Assembly: GCF_009724245.1 (NCBI RefSeq)
Contig: NZ_WNNK01000004.1
Location: 1-64,000 of the forward strand
Direction of reading: 5' to 3'
Length of the DNA: 64,000 nucleotides
DNA from: Pseudomonas spelaei
GTDB lineage: Bacteria > Pseudomonadota > Gammaproteobacteria > Pseudomonadales > Pseudomonadaceae
Both the position numbers and the translations under genes were made by a program. How positions within the stretch are numbered: position 1 is the stretch's first letter; the number at the start of each line of letters is the position of its first letter. Positions 48,532-59,368 of the stretch are shown in pieces. The notes beneath the pieces are model-generated. The model had not been told where the DNA came from, did no database searches, and saw nothing but the letters and a program-made list of their open reading frames with translations.

Positions 48532-49332
48532 TTATTGTGTTTGTTCAGGACTCTCGAAACGGTCCATCACCGCCAGCGAGCGTGAGGCGCCAAGGACCAG
48601 TCCGTAACTGAGTTTTTCATAGGTGCGAAACACCAAAAGGGTACCGGCACGTTCATCAGGAATCTTCACCACAGCGTCCGTGATCCGGTCGCGTACGGTT
48701 TCCCCGGTTTTTTTCACCGACAGCAAATGGCCTTCCATCAAGCCGTCGCGGCGCCCCTTGTTCAGGGTTACCGCATCGAGCACACCAATCTGCGTCACGC
48801 CCCGGGGCACGTCGATGATTCGCCCTGTAATGCGCTGCGCAGGCACTTGGGCCAGCAGGTTCGACAGGGGAGCGGCGGGCTGTGCGGCGAGCAAACGATC
48901 CCCCGGTCGTACCTCCTGGGTCACGCGTTCCATGGCCAAGGTCGTCACATCGCCCGCCATCACAAAACGGGCGGTACCGATATCGTCGGCGTTGATTCCC
49001 AAGAGTTCCTGGCTGTCAGGGTCGATGTAAACCTTGCCCCGGCGGAAAATTCCATAGGTAAGTTGTGCAGGGTCCAGAGCGCCCCGAGCGTGGACTCGCT
49101 CACCATTGGCACCCAACACCCGTCCAGCCTCTGCGGCAATAATGTAAGGCGCGGTGTCCAGAATGTGCGGGGTGTCGAGTATTCGGTTGTGCAGCAAAAA
49201 GCGCTGGATAGCCTTTCGGGTCTGGCTGTCCAGCGCCTGCGGGGGCTGTGGATAAGTATCGTTGGATAGCGCCGGTACATGGGCCTCGGCAGCCATGGCC
49301 CACAGCAGCAAGACGAGTAGCGATTTCCTCAT
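48532..49332 (-). CDS. PA0020-like envelope protein lacking its LysM domain
   Basis: The 266-residue protein has a signal peptide (MRKSLLVLLLWAMAAEA) and a C-terminal region that matches the LysM-containing protein normally encoded between dprA and def in Pseudomonas (APYIIAAEAGRV, YGIFRRGKVYIDP, ELLGINADDIG, IDVPRGVTQIG, ERAGTLLVFRTYEKLSYGLVL). The expected N-terminal LysM segment (YTVVKGDTLWDIS-type, about 75 residues) is absent: the signal peptide joins almost directly to the second domain. AAAGGAG supports the ATG at 49332. It should be periplasmic but may have lost peptidoglycan binding. Confidence 0.85.
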   Translation of the reverse strand: MRKSLLVLLLWAMAAEAHVPALSNDTYPQPPQALDSQTRKAIQRFLLHNRILDTPHILDTAPYIIAAEAGRVLGANGERVHARGALDPAQLTYGIFRRGKVYIDPDSQELLGINADDIGTARFVMAGDVTTLAMERVTQEVRPGDRLLAAQPAAPLSNLLAQVPAQRITGRIIDVPRGVTQIGVLDAVTLNKGRRDGLMEGHLLSVKKTGETVRDRITDAVVKIPDERAGTLLVFRTYEKLSYGLVLGASRSLAVMDRFESPEQTQ

Positions 49333-49470
49333 GGGGTGAATCTCCTTTATTATGTACGTTCGCGTGAAACGCCTTGGCCTTAGCGGCTTTCGGACGTTTT
49401 CCACCGGCACTCACGGGGTCCATCCCCGATGCCGACTTGCCTTTACCTCACATGTGCAGCAATTACGCTT

Positions 49471-49977
49471 ATGGCTATTTTGAACATCCTCGAATTTCCG
49501 GACTCACGCCTGCGCACTATCGCCAAGCCAGTGGCCGTAGTGGACGCCAAGGTTCGTCAGTTGGTCGATGACATGTTTGAAACAATGTATGAAGCCCCGG
49601 GTATCGGCCTAGCCGCGACCCAGGTCGACGTGCATCAGCGCGTCGTGGTCATGGACCTGTCCGAAGATCGCAGCGAGCCCCTGGTGTTTATCAACCCTGA
49701 GTTCGAGACCCTGACCGACGAGATGGGTCAGTACCAGGAAGGCTGCCTGTCGGTGCCGGACTTCTACGAGAACGTAGACCGTCCGCAGCAGGTCAAGATC
49801 AAGGCCCTGGACCGTGACGGCAAGCCGTTTGAGCTGATTGCCGAAGGCCTGTTGGCGGTGTGCATCCAGCATGAATGCGATCACCTCAATGGCAAGTTGT
49901 TCGTCGATTACCTGTCCACGCTTAAACGCGACCGGATCAAGAAGAAGCTGGAAAAGAAACATCGCCAGCAAGCTTGA
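49471..49977 (+). CDS. def: Peptide deformylase
   Basis: This metalloenzyme removes the N-formyl group from nascent proteins. The 168-residue protein has the three motifs [15 protein letters not shown] and HECDHL with Cys and two His as metal ligands. The ATG at 49471 gives [11 protein letters not shown], the family start. Confidence 0.97.
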   Translation: MAILNILEFPDSRLRTIAKPVAVVDAKVRQLVDDMFETMYEAPGIGLAATQVDVHQRVVVMDLSEDRSEPLVFINPEFETLTDEMGQYQEGCLSVPDFYENVDRPQQVKIKALDRDGKPFELIAEGLLAVCIQHECDHLNGKLFVDYLSTLKRDRIKKKLEKKHRQQA

Positions 49978-49989
49978 TTCCTTTCTTTC

Positions 49990-50016
49990 AAAGGCTTGCT
50001 CCGGCAAGCCTTTTTC
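49990..50016 (+). terminator. Rho-independent terminator between def and fmt
   Basis: AAAGGCTTGC-TCCG-GCAAGCCTTTTTC lies in the 57-base gap before fmt, so def and fmt may be only partly co-transcribed. Confidence 0.75.
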
Positions 50017-50034
50017 TTTTGTGAGACGTTTCCC

Positions 50035-50994
50035 ATGACCGAGCCACTGCGCATCGTTTTTGCCGGCACCCCAGAGTTTGCCGCCGAACACCTCAAGGCC
50101 CTGCTCGATAGCCCCTACGAGATCGTGGCGGTCTATACCCAGCCGGACCGTCCGGCCGGTCGTGGGCAAAAACTGATGCCCAGCCCGGTCAAGCAGTTGG
50201 CCTTGGAGCACAACATTGTCGTGCTGCAACCGCCGACCCTGCGTAACGTCGACGCCCAAGCCGAGCTCGCCGCGCTGAAACCCGACCTGCTGGTGGTGGT
50301 GGCCTACGGCCTGATCCTGCCCCAGGCGGTGCTGGATATCCCACGCCTGGGCTGCATCAACAGCCACGCATCCTTGTTGCCACGCTGGCGCGGTGCGGCA
50401 CCGATCCAACGTGCCGTCGAAGCCGGCGACGCGATGAGTGGTGTGACCGTGATGCGCATGGAAGCAGGCCTGGATACCGGCCCGATGCTGCTGAAAGTCA
50501 CCACACCGATCACTGGCGAAGACACGGGCGGCACCCTGCATGATCGCCTCGCCGAAATGGGCCCGCCAGCGGTGGTCCAGGCCATCGCCGGTTTGGCCGC
50601 AGGCACGCTGGAAGGCGAAGTTCAGGATGACAACCTCGCCACCTACGCCCACAAATTGAACAAGGACGAAGCGCGCATCGACTGGAGCCGCCCGGCCGTA
50701 GAACTGGAGCGCCTGGTACGTGCCTTCAACCCATGGCCGATCTGCCATAGCACCCTCAGCGGTGAAGCCTTGAAAGTACTGGCCGCCAGTTTGGCCGAAG
50801 GCAAAGGCGCACCAGGCGAGATCATCGGCGCCAGCAAGGACGGCCTGTTGGTCGCCTGCGGTGAACAAGCATTGTGTCTGACCCGTCTGCAATTGCCCGG
50901 CGGCAAGGCGCTGAACTTCAGCGATTTGTTCAACAGCCGCCGTGAGAAATTTGCCGTCGGGATCATCCTGGGCCAAGCGGTGGAAGCCCAATGA
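50035..50994 (+). CDS. fmt: Methionyl-tRNA formyltransferase
   Basis: Fmt formylates initiator Met-tRNA using 10-formyltetrahydrofolate. The 319-residue protein has the [15 protein letters not shown] motif and the [15 protein letters not shown] segment of the catalytic domain, and a C-terminal tRNA-binding domain. It overlaps rsmB by 4 bases. Confidence 0.97.
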   Translation: MTEPLRIVFAGTPEFAAEHLKALLDSPYEIVAVYTQPDRPAGRGQKLMPSPVKQLALEHNIVVLQPPTLRNVDAQAELAALKPDLLVVVAYGLILPQAVLDIPRLGCINSHASLLPRWRGAAPIQRAVEAGDAMSGVTVMRMEAGLDTGPMLLKVTTPITGEDTGGTLHDRLAEMGPPAVVQAIAGLAAGTLEGEVQDDNLATYAHKLNKDEARIDWSRPAVELERLVRAFNPWPICHSTLSGEALKVLAASLAEGKGAPGEIIGASKDGLLVACGEQALCLTRLQLPGGKALNFSDLFNSRREKFAVGIILGQAVEAQ

Positions 50995-52310
50995 ACCCAC
51001 GTCTGGCCGCCGCCAGGGCCTTGGCCGCCGTGCTCAACGGCAAGGCTTCCCTCAACAGTTCGTTGCCGACCCAACTGGATAAAGTCGAAGACCGTGACCG
51101 CGGCTTCACCCAGGACCTGGCCTTTGGCACCGCCCGCTGGCAGCCGCGTTTGTCGGCGCTGGCGGCCAAGCTGCTGCAAAAGCCGTTCAAAGCCGCAGAT
51201 GCCGATGTCGAAGCGCTGCTGCTGGTGGGCCTCTACCAACTGCTCTACACCCGCGTGCCGGCCCACGCCGCCATCGGTGAAACCGTCGGTTGCGCCGACA
51301 AGCTGAAAAAGCCCTGGGCCAAGGCCTTGCTCAACGCCGTACTGCGCCGCGCCCAGCGCGAGAGCGAAGCCCTGCTGGCCGAGCTGGAACACGACCCGGT
51401 GGTGCGCACCGCTCACCCGCGCTGGCTGCAAAAGTCCCTGAAAGCCTTCTGGCCTGAGCAATGGGAAGCCATCTGCGCGGCCAACAATGCGCATCCGCCG
51501 ATGATCTTGCGGGTCAATCGCCGCCACCAGACACGCGATGCCTATCTCACATTGCTGAGCGACGCCGGTGTAGCGGCCAGTGCCTGTGTCTACAGCCAGG
51601 ACGGTATCGTTCTTACAGAACCTGGTGACGTGCGTAGCCTGCCTGGCTTTGCCGAAGGCTGGATCAGCGTGCAGGACGAAGCCGCCCAACTGGCCGCCGA
51701 CCTGCTGGACCTGGCCCCCGGCCAACGGGTGCTGGACGCCTGCTGTGCACCCGGCGGCAAGACCTGCCACATCATGGAGGTCGAGCCTGGCCTCGCCGGT
51801 GTGGTAGCCGTGGACCTGGAAGCCAAGCGCCTGGTGCGCGTGCGAGAAAACCTCGCACGCCTGGGCCTGAGCGCCGAGTTAATCGCCGCCGACGGCCGCG
51901 ACACCGCCGGCTGGTGGGACGGCAAGCTGTTCCAGCGCATCCTGCTGGACGCACCGTGTTCCGCCACCGGGGTGATTCGTCGCCACCCGGACATCAAGCT
52001 GACCCGCCAACCCGACGACATCGCCGCCCTGGCCGTGTTGCAAGGCGAGCTGCTGGATGCGTTGTGGCCCACCCTCGAAGTCGGCGGCATCCTGCTTTAC
52101 GCCACCTGCTCGACGCTGCCCACCGAAAACACCGAAGTGATCGAAGCGTTCCTCGCCCGCACCAGTGGCGCGCGGGAGTTGGACCTCGACATCCAGGCCG
52201 GGATCAAGCAGCCTCATGGACGCCAGTTGCTGGCCCAGGAAGGCGGCCACGACGGGTTCTATTACGCCAAGCTGATCAAGATTGCCGCCGCACGCGGCGC
52301 AATGGTTTAA
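50991..52310 (+). CDS. rsmB: 16S rRNA (cytosine-967-C5) methyltransferase
   Basis: RsmB (Sun) is a SAM-dependent m5C methyltransferase. The 439-residue protein has an N-terminal NusB-like RNA-binding domain and a C-terminal methyltransferase with [10 protein letters not shown], the active-site DAPCSATG and YATCS cysteines. It overlaps fmt by 4 bases and is 12 bases before trkA. Confidence 0.96.
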   Translation: MNPRLAAARALAAVLNGKASLNSSLPTQLDKVEDRDRGFTQDLAFGTARWQPRLSALAAKLLQKPFKAADADVEALLLVGLYQLLYTRVPAHAAIGETVGCADKLKKPWAKALLNAVLRRAQRESEALLAELEHDPVVRTAHPRWLQKSLKAFWPEQWEAICAANNAHPPMILRVNRRHQTRDAYLTLLSDAGVAASACVYSQDGIVLTEPGDVRSLPGFAEGWISVQDEAAQLAADLLDLAPGQRVLDACCAPGGKTCHIMEVEPGLAGVVAVDLEAKRLVRVRENLARLGLSAELIAADGRDTAGWWDGKLFQRILLDAPCSATGVIRRHPDIKLTRQPDDIAALAVLQGELLDALWPTLEVGGILLYATCSTLPTENTEVIEAFLARTSGARELDLDIQAGIKQPHGRQLLAQEGGHDGFYYAKLIKIAAARGAMV

Positions 52311-52322
52311 GGGAGTGACCGG

Positions 52323-53696
52323 ATGAAAATCATCATCCTCGGCGCAGGGCAGGTCGGCGGTACGCTGGCCGAGCATTTGGCCAGCGAAGCCAACGACATC
52401 ACCGTGGTCGACACCGACGCCGAGCGCCTGCGAGACCTCGGCGACCGCCTGGACATCCGCACCGTGCAAGGCCGTGCCTCGTTCCCCACGGTACTGCGCC
52501 AGGCCGGCGCGGATGACGCCGACATGCTGGTGGCGGTGACCAACAGCGACGAAACCAATATGGTCGCCTGCCAGGTCGCCCACACACTGTTCCACACCCC
52601 GACCAAAATCGCCCGGGTGCGTGAGGCGGCCTACCTGACCCGCGCCGGCCTGTTCGACAACGACGCGATTCCGGTGGACGTGCTGATCAGCCCGGAGCAG
52701 GTGGTCACCCACTACATCAAGCGCCTGATCGAAATTCCCGGCGCCTTGCAGGTGATCGACTTTGCCGAAGGCAAGGCGCAACTGGTGGCGGTCAAGGCCT
52801 ACTACGGCGGGCCGTTGGTGGGTCAGCAACTGCGGCAGCTGCGTGAGCACATGCCGAATGTCGAGACGCGGGTAGCTGCGATCTTCCGTCGCGACCGGCC
52901 GATCCTGCCCCAGGGCGATACCGTGATCGAGGCTGACGACGAGGTTTTCTTCATCGCCGCCAAAGCGAATATTCGTGCAGTCATGAGCGAAATGCGTCGC
53001 CTCGAAGAGAACTACAAACGCATTGTCATCGCCGGTGGCGGGCAGATCGGCGAACGCCTGGCCGAGGCCATCGAAAGCCGCTACCAGGTGAAGATCATCG
53101 AGATGAACCCCGCGCGCTGCCGGTATTTGTCCGACACCCTCGACAGCACCGTCGTACTGCAAGGCAGTGCCTCGGACCGTGACCTGCTGCTGGAAGAAAA
53201 TATCGCCGACGCCGATATCTTCCTGGCCCTGACCAACGACGACGAAGCCAACATCATGTCGTCGTTGCTAGCCAAGCGGCTGGGGGCGAAGAAGGTGATG
53301 ACCATCATCAACAATCCGGCCTATGTCGACCTGATCCAGGGCGGCGATATCGACATCGCCATCAGCCCGCAACTGGCGACCATCGGCACCTTGCTCGCCC
53401 ACGTGCGGCGCGGCGATATCGTCAGCGTGCACTCATTGCGTCGGGGCGCGGCGGAAGCCATCGAGGCAATCGCCCACGGTGACTCGAAGTCGAGCAAAGT
53501 GATTGGCAAGGCGATTCGTGACATTGGCTTGCCACCAGGGACAACCATTGGCGCGATCATTCGGGATGAAGAAGTGATCATCGCCCACGACGACACGGTA
53601 ATCGCCACCGGCGACCATGTGATTCTGTTCCTTGTGGATAAAAAACATATCCGCGACGTGGAGAAGCTGTTCCACGTGGGGCTGAGTTTTTTCTGA
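52323..53696 (+). CDS. trkA: Trk potassium uptake regulatory protein TrkA
   Basis: TrkA is the cytoplasmic NAD-binding gating subunit of Trk K+ transporters. The 457-residue protein has two RCK halves, each with a Rossmann GxGxxG ([15 protein letters not shown] and [15 protein letters not shown]) and a TrkA-C domain. The coding sequence contains a perfect DnaA box sequence at 53633-53641. Confidence 0.97.
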   Translation: MKIIILGAGQVGGTLAEHLASEANDITVVDTDAERLRDLGDRLDIRTVQGRASFPTVLRQAGADDADMLVAVTNSDETNMVACQVAHTLFHTPTKIARVREAAYLTRAGLFDNDAIPVDVLISPEQVVTHYIKRLIEIPGALQVIDFAEGKAQLVAVKAYYGGPLVGQQLRQLREHMPNVETRVAAIFRRDRPILPQGDTVIEADDEVFFIAAKANIRAVMSEMRRLEENYKRIVIAGGGQIGERLAEAIESRYQVKIIEMNPARCRYLSDTLDSTVVLQGSASDRDLLLEENIADADIFLALTNDDEANIMSSLLAKRLGAKKVMTIINNPAYVDLIQGGDIDIAISPQLATIGTLLAHVRRGDIVSVHSLRRGAAEAIEAIAHGDSKSSKVIGKAIRDIGLPPGTTIGAIIRDEEVIIAHDDTVIATGDHVILFLVDKKHIRDVEKLFHVGLSFF

Positions 53697-53699
53697 TCT

Positions 53700-53728
53700 T
53701 GTAGCCGCTGCCGCAGGCTGCGGCTACA
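53700..53728 (+). terminator. Terminator-like hairpin after trkA
   Basis: TGTAGCCGC-...-GCGGCTACA forms a 9-bp stem just after the trkA stop and before the TPR gene. No clear T-run follows. Confidence 0.55.
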
Positions 53729-53749
53729 GGTCTATACGGAGTTCACAAC

Positions 53750-54061
53750 ATGCTCGAATCCCTGGAAAAAATGCTCGCCAAGGGTGTGGATAACTCATTG
53801 CTGCGGTTTGGTTTGGGCAAGGGCTATCTGGATCTGAAAGATAGCGCCAAGGCGGCCGAGCATTTGCAGAAATGCGTCGAGTTCGATCCGAAGTATTCGG
53901 TAGCCTGGAAGCTGTTGGGCAAGGCACAGCTGGGGTTGGGGGATCAGGCTGCGGCGCGGTTGGCGTGGGAGCAGGGGATTGCAGCAGCCCAGGCCCATGG
54001 TGACAAGCAGGCAGAAAAAGAGATGGCGGTATTCCTGAAGAAACTCGATCGCCAAGCCTGA
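53750..54061 (+). CDS. Small tetratricopeptide-repeat protein
   Basis: The 103-residue protein has at least two TPR units (LLRFGLGKGYLDLKDSAKAAEHLQKCVEFDPK type and SVAWKLLGKAQLGLGDQAAARLAW). It has no signal peptide. It contains a perfect DnaA box at 53785-53793 near its start. Its role is unknown, probably protein-protein interaction. Confidence 0.88.
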   Translation: MLESLEKMLAKGVDNSLLRFGLGKGYLDLKDSAKAAEHLQKCVEFDPKYSVAWKLLGKAQLGLGDQAAARLAWEQGIAAAQAHGDKQAEKEMAVFLKKLDRQA

Positions 54062-54071
54062 AGTGATCCCC

Positions 54072-54158
54072 TGTGGGAGCTGGCTTGCCTGCGATGCAGG
54101 CAACTCGGTCTTTCAGCCACACCGAGGTGATGCAATCGCAGGCAAGCCAGCTCTCACA
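54072..54158. repeat. REPIN between TPR and lpxL-type genes
   Basis: Inverted GAGCTGGCTTGCCTGCGAT cores; the right arm has one change (CTCTCAC for CTCCCAC). Confidence 0.85.
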
Positions 54159-54173
54159 CTGGATCGGCGTAGA

Positions 54174-55061
54174 TCAGTACCACCGCGCCTCACCCGGCGG
54201 GCGCTTCTTGAAGCGCTTCATGCTCCACATGTACTGGCTCGGGTACGCCCCCACATACCGCTCCACCACCTTGCTCATCGCCGCGCATGAAGTGGCGGTG
54301 TCAGTGCTGTACATGTCTTCCGGTGCCGCTTCCAGAATCACCTTGTAGCCCGAACCGTCCGGCAGCCGCAGTGCATGCAGGAACACGCCCACGGCCTTGC
54401 CGCCTGCCAACATGTTCGGCACGAACTTGCTGGTCAGCGCCTGGGTCGCAAAGAACGGCACGAAGATCCCGGCCGATTCCGCCGGCTCCGGGTCAGCGGG
54501 AATGCCCACCTGGCCACCTTTGCGCACTTCCTTGATCACACTGAGGATGCCTTCCTTGGTGGATGCGGCGACTCGGTTACCCAACTGCACCCGCTGTTTG
54601 CGCAGCAAGTCATCCACCGCCTTGAGCTTGGGCGGACGGTAGAAAATGATCGGTTTGCACTGGCTGCAATAGAAGTGGTTCAACACTTCCCAGTTGCCCA
54701 GGTGACTGGTGATGCCTACCACGCCTTTGCCCGAGGCCAGGGCTTCGTGCAGCACTTCCAGGCCTTCGACTTCACGCACCAGGTCGATGGAACGCTGGGC
54801 CGGCCAGATCCAGGCGCAGGCGCTTTCGGTCAACGACTTGCCGATGTCCATCAGGCTCTGGCCTACCAGGCGCTCGCGCTCGGCCGGGTCCATGTCCGGG
54901 AAGCATTTGGAGAGGTTGATCCGCACCGTTTCGCGAGAGCGGTTGGGGGTTTTCCACATGATCCAGCCAATGGCCGAACCCACGGCTTGCACGGCGCGCC
55001 AGGGCAGCAGGGCAAACAACCGAAGAGCGCCTACCAGCAAGGCGCCTTTAAACTTTTCCAC
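54174..55061 (-). CDS. Lipid A late acyltransferase (LpxL/HtrB family)
   Basis: This inner-membrane acyltransferase adds a secondary acyl chain (commonly laurate) to lipid A. The 295-residue protein has an N-terminal membrane anchor and the catalytic HX4E-type motif HLGNWE within ITSHLGNWEVLNHFY. It starts at a GTG after AGGAG. The chain specificity is not readable from sequence. Confidence 0.92.
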   Translation of the reverse strand: MEKFKGALLVGALRLFALLPWRAVQAVGSAIGWIMWKTPNRSRETVRINLSKCFPDMDPAERERLVGQSLMDIGKSLTESACAWIWPAQRSIDLVREVEGLEVLHEALASGKGVVGITSHLGNWEVLNHFYCSQCKPIIFYRPPKLKAVDDLLRKQRVQLGNRVAASTKEGILSVIKEVRKGGQVGIPADPEPAESAGIFVPFFATQALTSKFVPNMLAGGKAVGVFLHALRLPDGSGYKVILEAAPEDMYSTDTATSCAAMSKVVERYVGAYPSQYMWSMKRFKKRPPGEARWY

Positions 55062-55101
55062 AGGTCACTCCTGATCTTGTGCGGTGCGCAAAGCGGTCAT
55101 T

Positions 55102-55659
55102 CTAACCGCCGTGGACCAAGGTGGCGTAGCGATCGCAGTCCCGGGTGTGGTCCATGACCATGCCCGAGGCCTGCATGAACGCGTAGCAGATGGTTGGGCC
55201 AACAAAAGTAAATCCGGCTTTTTTCAAGGCTTTACTCATGGCTTCGGCCTGCGGCGTAATCGCCGGGACTTCGCTGCGATCCCGGAAATGATTGACCTTG
55301 GGCACACCGTCGACAAACGACCAAAGAAACTTCACCGGATCCTCCAGCGCCAGCCAGGCAGCGGCATTGCGCCGGGTGGCGTTGAGTTTCAGACGGTTTC
55401 GCACGATGCCCGGATCCAGCATCAATGCCTCTATCTCGGCATCAGTCAGGTGTACCAGTCGCTGTGGATCAAAGCCAAACAGAACCTTCCGATAATGCTC
55501 GCGTTTGCGTAAAACGGTGATCCAGGACAGGCCCGCCTGGAACCCTTCGAGCAAAAGCAGTTCAAACAAGCCCTGCGCATCGCGCAGCGGCGTTCCCCAC
55601 TCCTGATCGTGATAAGCCATGTACAGCGGATCTTCAGAACACCAAAAGCAGCGTGGCAT
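55102..55659 (-). CDS. tag: DNA-3-methyladenine glycosylase I
   Basis: Tag excises 3-methyladenine from alkylated DNA. The 185-residue protein has the N-terminal zinc cysteines (CFWC), the YHDQEWGTPL segment, the catalytic glutamate region FELLLLEGFQAGLSW and the C-terminal zinc-binding HTRDCDR. It is divergent from glyQ. The ATG at 55659 gives the family start MPRCFWC. Confidence 0.95.
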   Translation of the reverse strand: MPRCFWCSEDPLYMAYHDQEWGTPLRDAQGLFELLLLEGFQAGLSWITVLRKREHYRKVLFGFDPQRLVHLTDAEIEALMLDPGIVRNRLKLNATRRNAAAWLALEDPVKFLWSFVDGVPKVNHFRDRSEVPAITPQAEAMSKALKKAGFTFVGPTICYAFMQASGMVMDHTRDCDRYATLVHGG

Positions 55660-55690
55660 AAGGCTCCAGGGAGTGGTGGCGGGGCCGAAT

Positions 55691-55704
55691 CGGGTATACT
55701 CCCG
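55691..55704 (+). promoter_or_regulatory. Candidate -10 region of the glyQ operon
   Basis: CGGG-TATACT-CCCG has a good -10 hexamer (TATACT, 55695-55700) within a short inverted repeat, 40 bases before the glyQ start. No clear -35 was seen. Confidence 0.4.
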
Positions 55705-55740
55705 CTCTTTAAATCGCAGCCCAAGTAACAGGTGAATTTC

Positions 55741-56694
55741 GTGAGCCAGCCTACGCCAGCCGTGCGTACCTTCCAAGACTTGATCCTCGCCCTCCAGCAA
55801 TACTGGGCCGAGCAAGGTTGTGTGGTACTTCAGCCCTACGATATGGAAGTAGGCGCCGGCACTTTCCACACTGCAACATTCCTGCGGGCCATCGGCCCGG
55901 AAACCTGGAACGCCGCTTATGTGCAGCCCAGTCGTCGCCCGACTGACGGCCGCTACGGCGAAAACCCTAACCGTCTGCAGCACTACTACCAGTTCCAGGT
56001 GGTATTGAAGCCCAACCCTGACAATTTCCAGGAGCTGTACCTGGGCTCGTTGAAACACGTCGGCCTGGACCCGCTGGTCCACGACATCCGTTTCGTCGAA
56101 GACAACTGGGAGTCGCCAACCCTGGGCGCCTGGGGTCTGGGCTGGGAAGTCTGGCTCAACGGTATGGAAGTCACCCAGTTCACCTACTTCCAGCAAGCGG
56201 GCGGCATCGAGTGCTACCCGGTGACCGGCGAGATCACCTACGGTCTCGAGCGCCTGGCCATGTACCTGCAAGGCGTGGATTCGGTCTACGACCTGGTGTG
56301 GGCTGACGGTCCGTTCGGCAAGGTCACCTATGGCGATGTGTTCCACCAGAACGAAGTGGAGCAATCGACCTACAACTTCGAACACGCCAACGTCGAGAAA
56401 CTGTTCGAGCTGTTCGACTTCTATGAAAGCGAAGCCAAGCGCCTGATCGAACTGGATCAGCCGCTGCCGTTGCCGAGCTATGAAATGGTCCTGAAGGCAT
56501 CCCACACCTTCAACCTGCTGGATGCCCGCCGTGCCATCTCGGTCACCGCGCGCCAGCAATACATTCTGCGTGTACGCACCCTGGCGCGTTCCGTCGCCCA
56601 AGCCTACCTGCTGGCTCGCGCCAAGTTGGGCTTCCCGATGGCAACCCCGGACCTGCGTGATGAAGTGTTGGCTAAGCTGGAGGCTGCACAATGA
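55741..56694 (+). CDS. glyQ: Glycyl-tRNA synthetase alpha subunit
   Basis: This is the catalytic subunit of the (alpha-beta)2 GlyRS. I chose the GTG at 55741 ([19 protein letters not shown]), giving 317 residues; another GTG three codons earlier is possible. Recognisable parts include [23 protein letters not shown]. It overlaps glyS by 4 bases. Confidence 0.95.
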   Translation: MSQPTPAVRTFQDLILALQQYWAEQGCVVLQPYDMEVGAGTFHTATFLRAIGPETWNAAYVQPSRRPTDGRYGENPNRLQHYYQFQVVLKPNPDNFQELYLGSLKHVGLDPLVHDIRFVEDNWESPTLGAWGLGWEVWLNGMEVTQFTYFQQAGGIECYPVTGEITYGLERLAMYLQGVDSVYDLVWADGPFGKVTYGDVFHQNEVEQSTYNFEHANVEKLFELFDFYESEAKRLIELDQPLPLPSYEMVLKASHTFNLLDARRAISVTARQQYILRVRTLARSVAQAYLLARAKLGFPMATPDLRDEVLAKLEAAQ

Positions 56695-58745
56695 GTGCTC
56701 AAGATTTCCTGGTTGAACTGGGCACCGAAGAGCTGCCACCCAAGGCACTGAACACCCTGGCCGACGCGTTCCTGGCCGGTATCGAAAAAGGCCTGCAAAC
56801 CGCCGGCCTGAAGTTCGAAGCGAAGAAAGTCTACGCCGCGCCGCGCCGCCTGGCCGTGTTGCTCACCGCACTGGAAACCCAGCAGCCGGACCGCAGCATC
56901 AACCTCGACGGCCCGCCACGTCAGGCGGCCTTCGATGCCGAAGGCAATCCGACACAAGCCGCCCTTGGCTTTGCCAAGAAGTGCGGCGTTGAACTGAGCG
57001 AAATCGACCAGAGCGGTCCAAAGCTGCGTTTCAGCCAGGTCATCAAGGGCAAGCCAACCGCCAGCCTGTTGCCGACCATCGTCGAAGACTCTCTGAACGA
57101 CCTGCCTATCCCTAAGCGCATGCGCTGGGGTGCCCGCAAGGAAGAGTTCGTGCGTCCGACCCAATGGCTGGTGATGCTGCTCGGTGACCAGGTCATCGAT
57201 TGCACCATCCTTGCTCAGAAGGCTGGCCGTGATTCCCGTGGTCACCGCTTCCACCATCCAGAAAACGTGCGCATCACTGCGCCCGCCAACTACCTCAACG
57301 ACCTGCGTGCCGCGTACGTGCTGGCCGATGCCAACGAGCGTCGCGAGCTGATCAGCAAACGTACCGAAGAGTTGGCCCGACTGCAGGAAGGCACCGCCAT
57401 TGTGCCGCCAAGCCTGCTGGACGAAGTGACTGCATTGGTTGAATGGCCAGTGCCGCTGGTGTGCTCGTTCGAAGAACGTTTCCTCGACGTGCCGCAAGAA
57501 GCCCTGATCACCACCATGCAGGACAACCAGAAGTATTTCTGCCTGCTGGACGCCGATGGTAAGTTGCTGCCGCGCTTTATCACCGTGGCCAACATCGAGA
57601 GCAAGGACCCGCAGCAAATCATCGCCGGTAACGAAAAAGTCGTTCGCCCGCGCCTGACCGACGCCGAGTTCTTCTTCAAGCAAGACAAGAAGCAGAAGCT
57701 CGAAGACTTCAACCTGCGCCTGCAAAATGTGGTGTTCCAGGAAAAACTGGGCAGCGTCTACGACAAAGCCGTACGGGTTTCCAAACTGGCCGCCTACATC
57801 GCGCCACGCATTGGCGGTGACGCCGCTTGGGCAGCACGCGCAGGCCTGCTCTCCAAGTGCGACCTGGCCACCGAGATGGTCGGCGAGTTCCCGGAGATGC
57901 AAGGTGTTGCCGGTTACTACTACGCCCTCAATGACGGTGAGCCGCAAGACGTCGCCCTGGCCCTGAACGAGCAGTACATGCCCCGCGGTGCAGGTGCCGA
58001 ACTGCCGACCACCCTCACCGGTGCGGCCGTGGCCATCGCTGACAAGCTGGATACCCTCGTCGGTATCTTCGGTATCGGCATGTTGCCTACCGGCAGCAAA
58101 GACCCGTATGCCCTGCGCCGTGCGGCCCTGGGCGTGCTGCGTATCCTGATCGACAAAAAGCTCGACCTCGACCTGACCCAGGCCGTGGTGTTCGCTGTCG
58201 GCCAGTTCGGGACCAAGGTCAAGCAAGCCGGCCTGGCCGAGCAAGTGCTGGAATTCGTATTCGACCGTCTGCGTGCGCGTTACGAAGACGAAGGCGTGGA
58301 CGTGTCGGTGTACCTGTCGGTGCGTGCCCTGCAGCCAGGTTCTGCGCTGGACTTCGACCAACGTGTACAGGCCGTACAGGCCTTCCGCAAATTGCCGGAA
58401 GCCGGTGCCCTGGCCGCCGTGAACAAGCGTGTGTCGAACCTGCTGAGCAAGGCCGACAACCTCGGCAATGCCGAAGTCGACCCGGGCCTGTTTGCCGATG
58501 CCAAGGAGTTCTCGCTGAACTCGGCCATCGCCAAGGCAGAAAATGCGGTGAAGCCGCTGATCGCCGAACGCAACTACGCCGAAGCACTGGCGCGCCTGGC
58601 CAGCTTGCGTGAGCCGGTGGATGCGTTCTTCGAAGCCGTGATGATCAACGCCGAAGACGCAGGTGTGCGGAAAAACCGCTACGCCATGCTGGCGCGCCTG
58701 CGTGGGTTGTTCATCAACATCGCTGACATTTCCGTACTGGGCTGA
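56691..58745 (+). CDS. glyS: Glycyl-tRNA synthetase beta subunit
   Basis: This is the tRNA-binding subunit of bacterial GlyRS, needed for charging. The 684-residue protein has normal length, starts [20 protein letters not shown] and ends with an anticodon-binding DALR-like domain. It is translationally coupled to glyQ and precedes gmhB by 2 bases. Confidence 0.97.
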   Translation: MSAQDFLVELGTEELPPKALNTLADAFLAGIEKGLQTAGLKFEAKKVYAAPRRLAVLLTALETQQPDRSINLDGPPRQAAFDAEGNPTQAALGFAKKCGVELSEIDQSGPKLRFSQVIKGKPTASLLPTIVEDSLNDLPIPKRMRWGARKEEFVRPTQWLVMLLGDQVIDCTILAQKAGRDSRGHRFHHPENVRITAPANYLNDLRAAYVLADANERRELISKRTEELARLQEGTAIVPPSLLDEVTALVEWPVPLVCSFEERFLDVPQEALITTMQDNQKYFCLLDADGKLLPRFITVANIESKDPQQIIAGNEKVVRPRLTDAEFFFKQDKKQKLEDFNLRLQNVVFQEKLGSVYDKAVRVSKLAAYIAPRIGGDAAWAARAGLLSKCDLATEMVGEFPEMQGVAGYYYALNDGEPQDVALALNEQYMPRGAGAELPTTLTGAAVAIADKLDTLVGIFGIGMLPTGSKDPYALRRAALGVLRILIDKKLDLDLTQAVVFAVGQFGTKVKQAGLAEQVLEFVFDRLRARYEDEGVDVSVYLSVRALQPGSALDFDQRVQAVQAFRKLPEAGALAAVNKRVSNLLSKADNLGNAEVDPGLFADAKEFSLNSAIAKAENAVKPLIAERNYAEALARLASLREPVDAFFEAVMINAEDAGVRKNRYAMLARLRGLFINIADISVLG

Positions 58746-58747
58746 TC

Positions 58748-59284
58748 ATGTTGAAACTGCTGATTCTCGATCGGGACGGAGTGATCAATTACGACTCCGA
58801 CGCTTACATCAAGTCGGTGGAGGAGTGGATCCCATTGCCCGGCTCGATCGAGGCCATCGCGCAGTTGAGCAAAGCGGGCTGGACGGTGGCTGTGGCCACC
58901 AACCAGTCCGGCATTGCCCGCGGCTACTACGACATCGCCACCCTGGACGCCATGCACGCGCGTTTGCGCACATTGGTGGCAGAGCAGGGCGGTGAGTTGG
59001 GGCTGGTGGTTTATTGCCCTCACGGGCCGGATGAGGGCTGCGCATGCCGCAAGCCCAAACCGGGCATGCTAAAAACCATTGCCGAATATTACAATGTGCC
59101 GTTGACTGGCCTATGGTTCGTCGGGGACAGTCTCGGTGACCTGGAGGCGGCCAAGGCCGTCGACTCACAGCCAGTTTTGGTAAAAACCGGGAAAGGCGAA
59201 AAGACCCAGGGTAAACCCCTGCCGGTAGGCACCTTGATTTTTGACGATCTGGCGGCCGTTGCCGCAGAACTTATCAACAACTAG
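58748..59284 (+). CDS. gmhB: D-glycero-beta-D-manno-heptose-1,7-bisphosphate 7-phosphatase
   Basis: GmhB makes heptose 1-phosphate for LPS inner-core heptose synthesis. The 178-residue HAD protein has LILDRDGVINYDSD (motif I), a zinc-binding CPHGPDEGCACRKPKPG loop and FVGDSLGDLEAA (motif IV). Confidence 0.95.
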   Translation: MLKLLILDRDGVINYDSDAYIKSVEEWIPLPGSIEAIAQLSKAGWTVAVATNQSGIARGYYDIATLDAMHARLRTLVAEQGGELGLVVYCPHGPDEGCACRKPKPGMLKTIAEYYNVPLTGLWFVGDSLGDLEAAKAVDSQPVLVKTGKGEKTQGKPLPVGTLIFDDLAAVAAELINN

Positions 59285-59368
59285 CAGCCCTTCTGACTTC
59301 CTGACCAAGGACTGTTCGGGAGCGCGCTTTTAACAGGCGGGCGTAGTCCCGCAACGGTAAATGCCGCC

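Noticed and set aside
56604..58361. 585-codon open frame opposite glyS
   Set aside because: Same reason: antisense shadow of a core gene of normal length.
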